64,000 nucleotides of DNA from Plasmopara viticola (GCA_001695595.3 MBPM02000098.1:124001-188000); one strand, 5' to 3'; positions 11,601 to 23,087 are shown, counted from the stretch's first letter. A program made the numbers and translations. The notes: generated from the sequence alone by a model not told the origin.

Positions 11601-14279
11601 TTGCTCGGGAGCTGTCGGAGGTGTTCAATTTACGTTTTTCTCTTATTCGAATGGCGTAAATAGCACTCCTGTTGGTAGACTGTCGTGGGCAGCTTGATCG
11701 AGCGATGTTATAAAGCGTGCTATCGTCAAGAGCGTAAAAAACTCTCAATCCACTTTCTCCGACCCAACATAATACGCGTTTGACAGCCAGACACTCAATT
11801 GTTAATTTGCATTCACTCTATGTCTTGACGGAGGAAAGAACTGGTGTATAACCCCACCCTTTTTTGTCGTAAGCACGATTTTTTTCGTGGCACGCTGAAG
11901 CTGTTATAGTGAGCAGATCTGAATACTTGTCATTTACCTTAAAAATTACTTGTTTATGTATTGGTCCCACAGCAAAATTGCTGGCCTTATTGCGTCATGC
12001 GCTAAACATCGGCTTGATCATTGAAGTACTGGCAGTAAGATTTTGATTCGAAAACGAGGCTAAGCCATGTATCAACGGCACCTGATGTGTTTCGCCGTTG
12101 ACATTGCTTAATACCGTCCCTAACAGCCACCAAAGAGTGCTATTTTGCCAAAGATTTCGCATCCGACTCCAACACCAGCTCAACAAAATGGAGGGCGCTT
12201 ACATGGAGTGAGGTCGTGCATGCAGGGTATAGTGTCGGCAAGAAATTAGGCTGGAGTGTGCCAGCATATAGCTGTCGACTCTTTTCACCGCTACCCGAGT
12301 AGCCTTGAGATCATGGATAATTACATTCTACAGTTCTTCTGCTTCTCCACATCTGGTTATAACGTGGAGCTTCTCAACGCGCCATGGTGCTCAATCTGCC
12401 TGGCATCGTTTAATAAAATGCCGAATGGTTAAAAATAAGCCGGTGCATTTATTAACTATATACCAACGGGACTTCCTCTCGACGCTCCTGTCAGCGCTGC
12501 AGACAAAGCTCACCCCCATAATTTAACTCACTTTAGACAATATTCATCCTTAGTCGAATATGTTTTACATTTTCTCGTCCCTTCATAGGCTGAAACTTAC
12601 ATAGTCACACACAACCTCCTCCGTGCTTACGTTTGAGCAGTGCGAAAAGGCGCAATTCCGTAACGCTGGGAAAATGTTTAAATGCTCGCATTGATATTGT
12701 GTTGTTGGCACACACGATATACCCTTTACTCCATCGCGTACATCGGATGTAGCTTTTGACAAACGCGCCCCTGGATTGATTTTAATTGATTTCTGCACCC
12801 TACAATCTCTGGTGACTACCTAGCCGTTATGTGCGAGGTGATCCGCGATCGTCCGCCTTGCTGAGCTGAACATGAGGCAAACACTTTTAAATAATATCTA
12901 CAATCTTATTATGATTAACTGCCTCGCAGCAACTATACAAGCGCTTGAGAATTGAGTGTTCACGGAGTGCATAAGGTCTACAAAGAAAACACTGGTCGTC
13001 GCTCGCGTGTTCAGGTGCGCGACGCATGATCTCAGTTGTGTGTGGCTAAGGCTGAGATGCCACGACTTGGGCTCAACTTTGTAGAAAGGCTGGTCAAGGT
13101 TGACGGGTCGAAGTCAATCATGCGACCTAAGTCTTATTTCCTTTAGTAATTATATGACCGACGCGCGAGGCGCGAGCGTTTTACGAGCAACTAAATCGTC
13201 GTCCGACGGTACTTTTAATGTCCACATGAACCCAGAGTGTCAAACTATTTGGCGACAATGCCATAATGCGTGACATTATTCACTTGCTGTTTGAACAGGC
13301 AGTGTTTACTTACCAATGCTTGGCTGGATTTGACATCTCAGAAAGCAAACAGATTTGCAAAATACTTTACAGAAAACTTCATAGATATGTAGATACAGTG
13401 CAAAATTAAATTAATAAGGCTATAGCTACCTCGCACTTATAGATCTGCGATTGAAAGCATAGACCGATGTTTAGCATGGTGCTACACACTTTCTCTGCGC
13501 AAACAGCCACGGCAGCTTTGCTACGAGTGTAGCTGAATTTGTTTCGTAGCTCAGCAGTATGGTTGGTTAGAATTGGAAGCCATTCCACGAAGTAAGCCGC
13601 AAAATGCCGAGATGTATCATGTACTTCATTTTTTTCATTGGTATGTATACGTACGTACTATTATACTTTCGAATAATTCTACCTGCAAGAAAACTGGATG
13701 TCAAACGTTGGACAGAACAAATTCGAAGTAGACAGAAGGAAGTTGACACCAGCAAATTTATGTCCCCCAGAAGAATCATGTTCAAGCGCAAATGACATTA
13801 GAACTAATGATGCTGATATCTGTACGAAGAGCGAAGATGCGCAAGTGTAGATCGAAAAAAGTCAAAATTGTGGTAAACGGAAGATAATTCGTCGAAAAGT
13901 ATACACGGATCGTGACCAGAAGTTGTGAGCATATCTTATGAATGCAATAAATTGTGACTCGAGTCGGGTATGGCCATTTGTACGCGGGTGGGTCATCACT
14001 TGGTACATCCATTGACAATTAAGACGAATCATTGTCAACCACTGGTGATACAATCCCTTAGTGCAAAGATTCGGTGTGTGTCAAATATTGCTTTGTTTTG
14101 GTCACGACATAGTGCGCGCAAAATGACGCAGCGAACAACATGTGCACCGAAAGTAGCCTGGTGTTCGACAGAAACCACTAACTAGTGATGGATTGAATCG
14201 TGTGACCAATCGATTGCAAGGCTGAGATTCGTGAAAATAAGATCAGATTGAGGCGCCATCGGCTGTCCCATAGTAGATG
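8641..14279. other. Gene-poor AT-rich stretch, nothing firmly recognised
   Basis: Both strands were read. The longest frames are 10769-11086 (+, 105 codons) and 9883-10140 (-, 85 codons, TTG at its open edge). Neither shows a domain, a plausible splice partner or a signal peptide. No RNA gene, terminal repeat or long tandem repeat was seen. The stretch is most likely old transposon debris between the LINE relic and the possible copia relic. Confidence 0.4.
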
Positions 14280-15560
14280 AAGAGGAGTTTTAGTTGTGTT
14301 GCACCCATGGACACAATGTACAGAATTGGTGTGCCAGCGGTTCTTGTACCGAAACCAAGTCCAGCATGCTGAAGTTGAAAAAGGAAGTCGTCATAAGAAG
14401 AAGAAAGATCACGCTGGAGGCGACGCTCAAAAGACTAGTGGTTTGGCTGGAGTTTGACGCCAAAAGCTGAAAGTTGGTACAGTTAAAGCAGTGGTGGATT
14501 TTGGGCGATAAGAACTCTCTCGATCGAATAATTGGAGGCGTAGATGGTAGTCTGGCCATCAAAGTCCGTGTGTGGAGTGCGCTAACCATGCTCCTTGGTG
14601 GCAACGGATAGACTAAACATTCTTGGCAGTGCTGAAAGACGTCAATGCGCGATGGGCTGTAAGAGACCAGCCCACCTAACCAGCAGAGCCAGTCAAAATG
14701 TTGTCAAATTATCTTGATTATGGAGAGCCCGTGTACAATGCAAATGCGAAGAACAGAATACCATCGTAGAGCAAAGTAAGCGACTAATAGTACGCTGACG
14801 AATTAGGTTGACCTCAATTTATTAAACCGATGAAGCAACCCAAGATAAGTCGAGCCCTTCCGAGTTGTGTCCGAAGAATACCACTTGCTGGATAGTTGTC
14901 AAGAGTAGCAATATCATCAGTCGCTGCCGATTAAGTTTATTGATGAAGTTGCGCGTAAGCAGAGCAGACTGAAGCAAAATTTTTTTTGCAACTGAAGCTG
15001 TATATAGAAATTGTTATAGCTGACGAAATCATCTATTTTTTTGAAGTGGCACTCGACCGCAAAGAGTGCGTGCTTGCCATCGCCAAGAAGCACACAAATT
15101 CTTAGAATGACGAGAAATTGGAAAACGGGTGTGACAGCAACTTTGACCGCAAAGCCCAAAAGAGAATTATGCTCGTGATCTAGAGAAAGCTGGCTTTCGA
15201 GTTTTGGAGCCGATTGTGAGTTTTGGTATCTTCGATAGCCACGGACGAAAGGGAATAAAAAAATTATGTTTATCGTATCCATATCAAAACGGAATGATGA
15301 CTATCTTATCCAAATTCTTTGCATACCAGTGAGAGTTTGTACATAACTTAAAAAGCAGTACGCGCGCGAAAAAATTGTTCATAAATTTTGTAGCATCATT
15401 TGCTGGGCTCAGCATATGATGGAGTGAGCTTTTACTTTTTAAAGGCACGACCACCATTTGTTGCCCGCAGGTCGAACACCAGAGGCTCAATAAAACGAGT
15501 CAACCGAGAGAAAGTGGGTATTCTGCCAAACGCCGAATCCCAAATTTAAAAAAGAAGTCC
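14280..15560 (+). pseudogene. Possible Ty1/copia polyprotein relic
   Basis: Weak plus-strand fragments occur in copia-like order. About 14295-14340 reads CCTHGHNVQNWC, a zinc-knuckle-like run with non-canonical spacing. About 14485 reads QWWILGDKNS, where copia proteases have WILDSGAS. About 15140-15220 reads FDRKAQKRIMLVI then RKLAFEFW, resembling the integrase end (FDPKAxKCIFVGY...KGYRVW). About 15440-15510 reads RRSNTRGSIKR, like the RRSxR linker before reverse transcriptase. Stops and frameshifts are frequent and no YVDD motif was found. Each match alone is weak; only the order makes the call worth recording. A sequence around 16870-16990 with a TATATA and CTCATCAATCC block could be a residual LTR. 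Confidence 0.3.
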
Positions 15561-17276
15561 AAGCCTGAAGAATTGTTAAGTACGTAAATGAGAGTCCAAT
15601 TCAAAAGCTCTTGACCCAGCGTCGAAATTTAGGTCCGTGTATCCAATGTTGTGATTCTTAGTTCAGTGCCTGCCTGTTAGCACCATCCAACGCTTATGCA
15701 AAGTCGAGACAAGAAACTCCGGCCGAATCACAGGAGTTGGTCCTCTAAAATAAATTTTAAGACCATGAAACTGTGCAGGCATTAACAAAGCAAAATCGGT
15801 CAGCGCAAAGTGGTCCTAGTCGTGAAGTTGTACAGGTCAACAATCTAAAGCACACAAGTGCTAACTTTTGGCCGAAGTTGTTAGCGTCAACTACTATTTA
15901 ATGTCGAGTGCACTCTTTGAGAACCAGACTGCATTGTCAATGCTGCCCGCTCGTTGCATCATCAATAGCCATGGTATGATGCTGCGCGCGGCGGACGTCT
16001 TGTTTACATATCAGATTGCTGATAGCGACAACTCACTTTGAATATGAAGTACGCTACTGGACGGCAAGTTGGAGGTAGTTGGATATAAAAGAAAAGAGAA
16101 ATGTGCTTATTTGCTTCTCTGTGATGGCTTGAGTTTGAATGGAATGGGTGCATAGCGCCGTGGTAGCGCGTTCGCTTTCCATCCCCGTGAATATGATTGG
16201 CATCAGCGTGACTTTCTCCGCCAAGCCTATATATATTTCGATGGCAGTTCGTGACCTAGTTCTACTAAGTTTGACATCGATGTCACATCCAGTGAGCAGT
16301 CATCGAAACATTATTTTAAGTCCCCTACTTGGATCTTATGTTTGTGTCAGTTGACAAGCGTTTATGCTTATCTAAAGATGTCAGCACAATACTAGCTACT
16401 CATCATTGGCTATCAAGGCCAAATTCGTATTCGATTCACGTGAGCTCATGGTTGAACATCAGCACTTTGACTTACAAAAGGCTCGATACATTCTCTAACA
16501 TAGCATCCGGAAGCTCACGTCGCTATACTCGACGCGCCACTTACGGCTAGTAATTATCTCAAGCCATTGAATGCACTGCTCAAAAGAAATGTCCCGGCCC
16601 GGATGGACTACTTGCGAGGTACTATTAGCTTTTTCCGGCTCAATGAGATCAGGTATTTATGCAGCTCAATTGAAAAAGGGTCAGATGACTTAGCTTCAAC
16701 GCTTCAATCATATAATTTTTGCTATTTAGAGCTCTTGTTCGGGCCTTGATAATTATTTGCCTTTGACATTGCTGAAGCAAAATGCCGAGTTCAGGACCAA
16801 GTCTTTGACCTATCAACCCAATTAAGTTTTACTTGGAGTTTAAGAATGAGAAAAAAACAATCACCAACAGCTGAAAGGAGGCTCCGTATCCGAACGGTAG
16901 TAGCTCCTTTACGCTGTATATATTCTAGGCAGAGATCGATACGGCCTCATCAATCCTATTGGGGTTAAAGCCAATGAATCTACTAAACCAACACCGGCAT
17001 GAAAAACTTTTTTTCTGAAAAATTGCTATCTATTTGTCCATAAAACTCATTTCGTCGTTGTCCATCTGTTCATATACTTTAAGATCATCCTTAAAAATTG
17101 TAACGATATTTTCATAAGATGCAATAATTGAAATCTATCATGACCTACTTATTGACTTCTTCATTCTTTAATAACTTTCCAATATTTTGTATATTGATTT
17201 TTATATAATAACTTATAATTATTGTTTTAATTTAATGTGTTTGTGTGTTTAAATGTGTTTGAAAAATTTCTTTTTT
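15561..17276. other. AT-rich non-coding stretch, no gene recognised
   Basis: Short frames only (for example 16139-16354, 16329-16550), with no motif. The part from 17000 to 17270 is strongly AT-rich and abuts the inverted-repeat element. A possible LTR-like segment near 16870-16990 is mentioned under the copia relic. Confidence 0.35.
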
Positions 17277-17278
17277 AC

Positions 17279-17523
17279 TACGGATTTCTGAGTCAACTGT
17301 ACCAAAAACGGGGGGTAGTCATCGATTCGTGAAATCGGCAAAAGCTTAGAACCGCCACATTAATGCATCACTGGATGCGGCTGCGTTTCATGAGTCCAAA
17401 GCATGTTCTACATCGCCGCAATCTGGATTTTTTACGAGTTATCATTGGTGACGTGAAGCTATCGCTCCATATTTGTGCGACATCTGGGTACTCGATGACA
17501 TGCCTCATCAACATGAAAAGTCT
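17279..17523 (-). repeat. Left inverted arm, outer part (family copy B)
   Basis: This is the reverse complement of 18869-19097 over its outer 245 bases, with scattered substitutions and small indels. It is also homologous to window bases 1-233. The homology resumes after the SINE at 17848 and runs to about 17966. Confidence 0.8.
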
Positions 17524-17847
17524 CACCGACCCTGTGGCTCGAGTGGTTAGTCGTTTGACCCAGGACCGGGAGGTACCTGGTTCGATACCCATAGGATCCG
17601 AATTAAGGCAGCCGGACATAGGTCACCAAAGTGAACGAGCCATCGCACCCGAGTGTGTGACTGCCCTACCAAATCGAGCCCGATTTTGTAATAAAGGGGT
17701 GGGGTGGGGGACGCCCCACTGACCGAAAAAGCCTCATAGTGTAATGAGGGGTACGGAAACCGGTCCCGATATGGGTCGGATTGCTTCCAGCATCCCGCGT
17801 TAGAGATAGCTTAGACTAGCGCGTGGGTTCCGGTAGCTTAAATCTCT
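17524..17847 (+). mobile_element. tRNA-derived SINE with 15-bp target-site duplication
   Basis: A 324-base segment is bracketed by a perfect 15-base direct repeat, CAACATGAAAAGTCT, at 17509-17523 and 17848-17862. Removing the segment and one repeat restores the alignment between the two arms of the surrounding inverted-repeat element, so this is a clean insertion. An RNA polymerase III A-box-like sequence (TGGCTCGAGTGG, 17535-17546) lies 11 bases from the start, and a perfect B box (GGTTCGATACC, 17579-17589) follows 44 bases later. These are tRNA spacings, although the tRNA stems no longer pair. The 3' part carries G-rich and TGGGTCGG motifs and no poly(A). It was mobilised by a LINE machinery in trans, as is general for SINEs. 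Confidence 0.72.
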
Positions 17848-18090
17848 CAACATGAAAAGTCTAAAAAACCCGTTATACTTAATATAAGGGCTCGGTTTGT
17901 GACTTCGTGCCGGAGATTTGCCGTTAAAATCGACCCGGACCGCGTGCGGCGCGCGGCGCGACACAGTCCTAAAGCATGCGCTCGCTGTGTATCGCTCCAC
18001 GTACAGTGAGGGTGGGCTATCAGACAGTCAGGTCAAGGCAAAGTTTAGCAGTCTTAAGATTCGACGGAAGCAGACTCTTGATGTCTCGTA

Positions 18091-18377
18091 GGCATGTCAT
18101 ACACAAATGTCGCATAAATTAATGGTGATTCTCGAAAAAGAAATATCTTTTAACTGGCAGGCATGTCAATCATAGGTTCGTATGGCCTCTTCGAGGTCGC
18201 ATATCTCCACGAAAACCGCTCCGATTTCTACACAACTCGTACGAAAAGATCCCTGAGATCCCCACCAACGTAGCGGACGCTGGTTCCATACTCGTTTCGC
18301 TTTTGCCGATCTCATTCCCCTACGATCACCTATTCAAAATACACTTTTTGGTACAGTTGACTCAGAAATCCACAACT
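18091..18377 (+). repeat. Diverged internal copy of the arm repeat (family copy C)
   Basis: It begins GGCATGTCATACACAAATGT and ends GGTACAGTTGACTCAGAAAT plus CCACAAC, the same start and end as copy D at 18869-19097. The middle is much more diverged, but the terminal 30 bases are nearly identical to the other copies, which suggests the terminus is under stronger constraint or was recently converted. Confidence 0.55.
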
Positions 18378-18741
18378 AAAACAAATTCTGTGGCTTCTGG
18401 AGAATAACTAAGAAGCCTCAAAACACCGCCAGGTTTTTCGAGAGACGTGAATATGGGTGTGGGCTCAGGAAGCGGTACCGGCAAGGAGTACTTTCCTCTC
18501 TGGGCAGGGATTGGCTTGAGCCTGAGTAATGACTCAAAGAGGTCGCCATCCACGTAGTCGACACACGAGCATCTTGGGCGCTCTCGAGGAGATTCTTCGA
18601 TGGGCCGTGTTGGCCTCCCTTCCTACAGGGACGCCGTCGTGGTCGCATCCGCAGCGCATGACACGGAGCACCGCCCATTCTTGTACTGCTGGGCGGCGCC
18701 ATCGCGCTAAGCGGCTTGTCCGCTGTTGCTGAGTTGGAAGA

Positions 18742-19097
18742 GGGAGTGCGTCGAGCCGCCCGCCGCACGCGATCCGAGTCAATTTGAAAGGCAAATTTCC
18801 GGCGCGATGCCACAATCTGAACCGTCTTAATTGATACGCCGGTAATTTGGGACTTTTTTTGTTGATGAGGCATGTCATCGAGCACCCAGATGTCGCACAA
18901 CTATGGAGTGATAGCTTCACGTCACCAATGATTACCCGAGAACAAAAGCAGATTGCGGCGACGTAGAACATGCGTTTGACTCGTGAATTCCAGCGTCATC
19001 CAGTGGTGCATTAATGTGGCGGTTCTAAGCTTTTGCCGATTTCACAATCGGTGACTACCTCCCGTTTTTGGTACAGTTGACTCAGAAATCCACAGTT
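18742..19097 (+). repeat. Right inverted arm (family copy D)
   Basis: This is the inverted counterpart of 17279-17966 without the SINE. It lacks the SINE and shows the empty site as TTTTTTTGTTGATGAGG (reverse complement of the target region). Its outer end lies about 50 bases from the MULE left terminus. Confidence 0.75.
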
Positions 19098-19149
19098 AAA
19101 ATTAAAAGTATAATGTCACCTCTATTCAAAAATAATACTAGTTAAAATT

Positions 19150-19243
19150 GGGAGCCGCTTACTTCCACCCAGTTTTCGCTAACTTCCACCCAATCTGCGA
19201 TTATATAGAACCCCTAACCCCAATACACAACGATGATTGGCTA
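19150..19243 (+). repeat. MULE left terminal inverted repeat
   Basis: It begins GGGAGCCGCTTACTTCCACC and runs to GATTGGCTA. It differs from the right copy at roughly seven positions and contains the internal direct repeat CTTCCACCCA twice. Confidence 0.92.
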
Positions 19244-19261
19244 TAAATACCTCTATCGTGA

Positions 19262-19430
19262 CAAAGTGACAACAGCAGATTGTGCATACAAATTGACATA
19301 GGGAAAAAGTAGATTCGAGCAAAATATAGCTTTGCATAGGGAAAAAGTAGATTCGAGCAAAATATAGCTTTGCTCGAATCTACTTTTTCCCCATGTCAAT
19401 TTGTATGCACAATCTGCTGTAGTCACTTTG
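19262..19430. mobile_element. Hairpin MITE-like insertion with an internal 38-bp tandem duplication
   Basis: The ends are inverted copies: CAAAGTGACAACAGCAGATT at 19262 pairs with the complement at 19411-19430, and the pairing continues inward through the GGGAAAAAGTAGATTCGAGC block to a small centre, giving an almost perfect stem of more than 60 bases. On the left side a 38-base stretch starting CATAGGGAAAAAGTAG occurs twice in tandem (19297-19334 and 19335-19372). No coding potential. It probably inserted into the MULE. Confidence 0.75.
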
Positions 19431-19545
19431 AGAGAGAAAAACTCATTTAATTGATGACTATTAAGAGCGTGTATTCTAACGCAGGCATGTTTCAATGCCA
19501 AAATGCCTCCAGACAGTATTAGCGTGTGCTTTGACACCACCGACA

Positions 19546-21772
19546 TTACCCGTGGTTCACTTCTGTCAATGCTTTCAGCTCCTCTAGCTGCTGCGCAGTA
19601 ACCTCAGGTGGCCACGTAAAGTGCTCCTAGTCAGCACCAGAACCCAGGACATCAAGATTGACCACGGGAGGGGTCGATACAGACATCGATGAAGGCATTG
19701 ATGCATCAAGAGGTGGTTGTCGGCATGTTCTGATATCATGACCAGGTTGCTTACATTGTCAGCATTTCCTTCGCGGCCTCAAAAATGCTTCAACAAGCTC
19801 GAACTCCGAAGGATTGCGCTGTGTCGATTGTGATGCACCCAAGGAGCCGACCGGACGACCACGACTGCGAATCACTGGAGGATTCTGGACTTCAGCAGCG
19901 GGCAATTCGCCAAGATGGTCGAGAAGTACTCTCCGACGGTAAATGGGCGCTTCATCGAACTCCCTTCGCAGTCGTTTGAGAGTATTCTCAATCGATGGCG
20001 GGGCTCCAGTGACTACAGTTGCGCGAGATGGCTGCACCAACCACCAATGGGTATCAAATTCGCTGAGAGTTAACGGCACAAGTCCTGCTACCGTAGGTGC
20101 CGTCGCAGCCGCTGAACTTACACGAAATGTGTGCAAGGATGGCCAAAAATGGAAATGAACATACCGAGACACTCTTCACCTACTTTATGGCGCATGTGGT
20201 ATTGCTGAAATGCTGATCGCAATCCTGCTATCGATACCTTGCCCATGACGGCAGAGAACATTGCTCCAAACTGCAAGTCGGCAATCGCACGCTCCTGCGC
20301 AATTTGAGCTTGATTGCAGCAAGTTGCCCATGGCAAGCAAGGCTGCAGGCGCCGTCCACCGTGGAAAGATCGCCAGTGGAAACAGAGATCCACTTTTTCA
20401 ATGCCGAATGCGTACTCTCGTCTCTTGATGTGGTGGTATGACCGAAGTGTAATTTATTGCGCATGAAGGCAGCAACAGATCGGTCTTTGTAGATGAGCCA
20501 CGTGTTATCCAGGTACGTCATAATATGAGTAGGGAAGTTTTGCCACATGGCTGCATGCTGCTTGTCGAATGAGCTGACTGTCGACGCGAACACAAGAGCA
20601 TTTCATTGCCGAACCAGTTCTGTAAAGGATACAATACTCTCAAACGTTCTCCGCAGCTTTGCCGTGATATTCTTGGAGATATATCAGCGACAAAGTAGAT
20701 GGTTGACAGTAGGAAAAACGCTGTCGAGGGCGCTCATCAGCCCGAGTTCGCGATCGGTGACAAAAGTTCCCGGAACAACCGAAAACTGGCACGCCATTAA
20801 GCGCACCGCCCAGAGATAGTTCTCTTCTTTTTCTGATGCCATAAACCAGTACGCGAAGGTGAAAGATTGCGACGTAGCTGTCACCCCCACAACGTGCACC
20901 AAAGGCAGACCAAAACGGTTCGTTTTGTATGTTGAATCGATTTACCAGACTCTGCAAGCCAAAAAGGTGCTGCCAATCTCCTTTGCCGAAGGAGAGACAA
21001 TGAAAAGGTGGGTAAGGCGTCGAAGTTTGTCAAACTTCGTGTAGTAAGGGGCATCAAGAGCAGTGGCCTCAAGGCTATCAAGCAACGCAACAATTGGGAA
21101 CCTTTCAGCCAGGATGCGTCTGCGCTCTAGGTCGCGAATGTTGTACACATCACGAGGCGTGACGGTAATTCCCTGGTCGCGCATTGCGGCGATAATACGC
21201 GTAGGTGCCAGAAGAGACCGACAGAGACTAAGAACTTCCTCGCGGTGATTCGGCTCGAGAGCGCGGCCTCTTGTATGTACGGCTGGGTCTGAAAAAAAAT
21301 CGTGATTGTTCTCGGCATTATCAAGCTCCACGGCCCAGTTGTACTGTTCTTCTGCTACTTTGATCCGACGGACAGTCAAGGAAAATTGACAGTCGATACG
21401 CCGGTTCGCGCGAATTATTTTGCGCTGCTCAAAAGGTGTTGGTGTGGCTGCTTTACCAAAACAGAAGCACTCCAGGCAAACAGCCTTCACTTCACCATTG
21501 GCTCTGTGACCAACCTTTCTGGTATTTCTGACCCTCAAAACAAATCCTTCAATCAGCAATAGGTTGTCGAGCGTATCGCGTGCCTCTTTCAGACTGCCGT
21601 AGGTACGCTCTGAAATATCTTGGAGGCAGTTCATTGCAAAGATCGTAAATGCTGGAGTATCCTGACGTAAAACTGTGCGTTTTGGTGAGCGTTGAGTAAG
21701 AGATGACGATGCGATGCGCAATCTGTCACATTTGCGGTGGAGGCTACAGTCCTTAGATTTATTTTTGGGCAA
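19546..21772 (-). pseudogene. MULE transposase (MuDR/FAR1-type), broken by stops and frameshifts
   Basis: Reading from 21772 leftwards: an N-terminal FAR1/FLYWCH-like zinc region (C...CFCFG, RRIDCQFSLTVRR, YNWAV), then a helix-turn-helix-like stretch (IIAAMRDQGITVTPRDVYNI). The catalytic core starts with the first acidic residue in IDSTYKTNRFGLPLVHVVGV near 20935-20880, immediately after an in-frame TAA. The second appears in TFVTDRELGLMSALD near 20760-20720. Next comes NHLLCR*YISKN, where W is TGA, then WQNFPTHIMTYLDNTW and TTTSRDESTHSALKKW near 20430. The C-terminus has a CCHC knuckle near 19760-19740 (KC*QCKQPGHDIRTC) with another TGA, and ends VNHG-TAA at 19546. At least three stops plus frame changes mean it cannot make full-length enzyme. 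The open left edge has TTG; the first in-frame ATG is near 21634. Confidence 0.9.
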
Positions 21773-21775
21773 CTG

Positions 21776-21869
21776 TAGCCAATCACGATTGTGTATTGGT
21801 ATTAGGGGTTCTATATAATCGCAGACTGGGTGGAAGTTAGCGAAAACTGGGTGGAAGTTAGCGGCTCCC
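21776..21869 (-). repeat. MULE right terminal inverted repeat
   Basis: This is the reverse complement of the left repeat, reading GGGAGCCGCTAACTTCCACC inward from 21869. The transposase frame begins directly against its inner end, leaving little room for a separate promoter, so the repeat itself probably carried the promoter, as in other MULEs. Confidence 0.92.
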
Positions 21870-23068
21870 TTAGAAAAAGCATAAAAGTATTCTAACGTTT
21901 ACATTCTTGACGAGCATAAGCTTCGTCTAATACCGTCAATTAAGCCGGTATGGGTCGGGGGACACTACAAGATGCTTGAGATTACTTGGAAGTCTGTATT
22001 GAATAAAGTTTCTTCGAAGCAGCCAGGGCGGAGATTTAGATACCCACTCGAGCGAATATATTTGTAGTATAAGCCAGCATTAGCGAGACAATAATCAATC
22101 CAATTCTTAAATTTTGGGCTCGCAACTTCGGGCTCTCAAGGCGCCAAAAAAGAACTAAGCTGAGGCTAATAATATAATCGTCAAGCTTAGCTTGGCCACA
22201 GTTATGAAAAGAGGCACCAGGTGTGGCTTGATCCTGATCGGGATATTTGGTCATACTGGAATCGCCTATAAATTGCAGAATCAAAATAATGGACAGGAAG
22301 AGCGGAGGAGAAAGCAGGTCGATTTTCTGAGCGAATTGGACCGTATACCACGTGACAATAGAAACACATTTCGCCCGAGTTGGCAGACACGGCCAACTTA
22401 AGTGAAATTGCGCCATGTTCTTCTTTATCTGTAACTTTCTAACTAAAAAATCAATGCAGTCTACCGTGATTTTTTATCCTTCCCACTGCCCTCGTTCTCT
22501 CTATCGGTTCATCATCACATTTGCTGCCATCATCTTTCGGCATGGCGTAAACAAGTATCATTTCATTTATCCTGCGGTCTTCCAAATCATCAATTCCTAG
22601 TTCAGCGCTTACAATCATTCGTGTGGAGATGTATACGACAGCCGCTGCACCGTGCTTGCTGTCAGGCCTGCAAGATACATCTGAGGGCAGAGTTTTTACA
22701 TGCTTTTTATGTGCCTTAGCGGGCACAATATCTTCTAAAATCTTTAAAGGTATTTATTGTACGACCTGTCTGACTAAAAGACTTGTTGCTTTACGGGTCT
22801 AAAGTGTACTTACATTTATCAGTATCTGTTTTTAGCACCATCCAATACAGCACTCACATAATTGTTCTTTATTCCTTTCCGGTATTTTTTCTTCTACTTA
22901 ATTATAAGCGCCCTTTATCAAGGTCTCGCCAACTTGATTGGTTGAATGAAAAACGCTTTCCGCGATTCTTTCTACTTTTTGCTAGACGCATGACATGCAT
23001 ATGGTGTAATGCGATCTTCACGTTAACTTAAATTTTGTAAGGGTAAGATCGGCATTCAACATTGACCC
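21870..23068. other. Intergenic region upstream of the giant gene, no gene recognised
   Basis: Short frames only. The longest are 22036-22416 (-) and 22451-22726 (-, GTG at its open edge); neither shows a domain or a start context. The final few hundred bases are AT-rich and pyrimidine-rich on the plus strand and probably hold the distal promoter of the gene starting at 23341. Confidence 0.4.
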
Positions 23069-23087
23069 TCATTCTTTGATTGCGCGG
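23069..23087 (+). promoter_or_regulatory. Candidate oomycete initiator (Inr-like) for the giant gene
   Basis: TCATTCTTTGATTG matches the oomycete initiator core TCAYTYY, followed by a partial flanking element. It lies about 270 bases upstream of the ATG at 23341. The distance is somewhat long, so a 5'UTR intron or a nearer start is possible. Confidence 0.4.

Larger units (their letters stand above)
17279..19097. mobile_element. Inverted-repeat (foldback-like) element with about 350-bp arms
   Basis: The left arm (17279-17966, minus the SINE insertion) and right arm (18742-19097) are inverted copies, about 85-90% alike by eye. The outer ends both read GGATTTCTGAGTCAACTGT going inward. Shared landmarks include AATCGGCAAAAGCTTAGAAC and ACTCGATGACATGCCTCATC. 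The inner parts share a block around CGGAGATTTGCC / CGGAAATTTGCC and GCGTGCGGCG. Between the arms lies a third, more diverged copy in right-arm orientation (18091-18377) plus GC-rich sequence without a recognisable transposase. It may be a non-autonomous DNA element, or two copies in head-to-head arrangement. No target-site duplication was found. Confidence 0.65.
19150..21869 (-). mobile_element. MULE (Mutator-like) DNA transposon, inactive
   Basis: The element is 2.72 kb with 94-bp terminal inverted repeats (19150-19243 and 21776-21869, about 93% identical by eye). They begin GGGAGCCGCT and each contains two tandem copies of the motif AACTTCCACCCA. Inside, on the minus strand, is a broken MULE-family transposase with a zinc knuckle. 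A hairpin MITE sits just inside the left repeat. The usual 8-11-bp target duplication was not recognised, so it is either degraded or was never formed. Confidence 0.9.

Noticed and set aside
17528..17600. A functional tRNA gene
   Set aside because: The A and B boxes are good but the acceptor and T stems do not pair, and the segment is part of a 324-base insertion with target duplication.
22451..22726. 91-codon minus-strand frame upstream of the giant gene
   Set aside because: No ATG at the open edge, no domain, no convincing splice sites; kept only as a remark.
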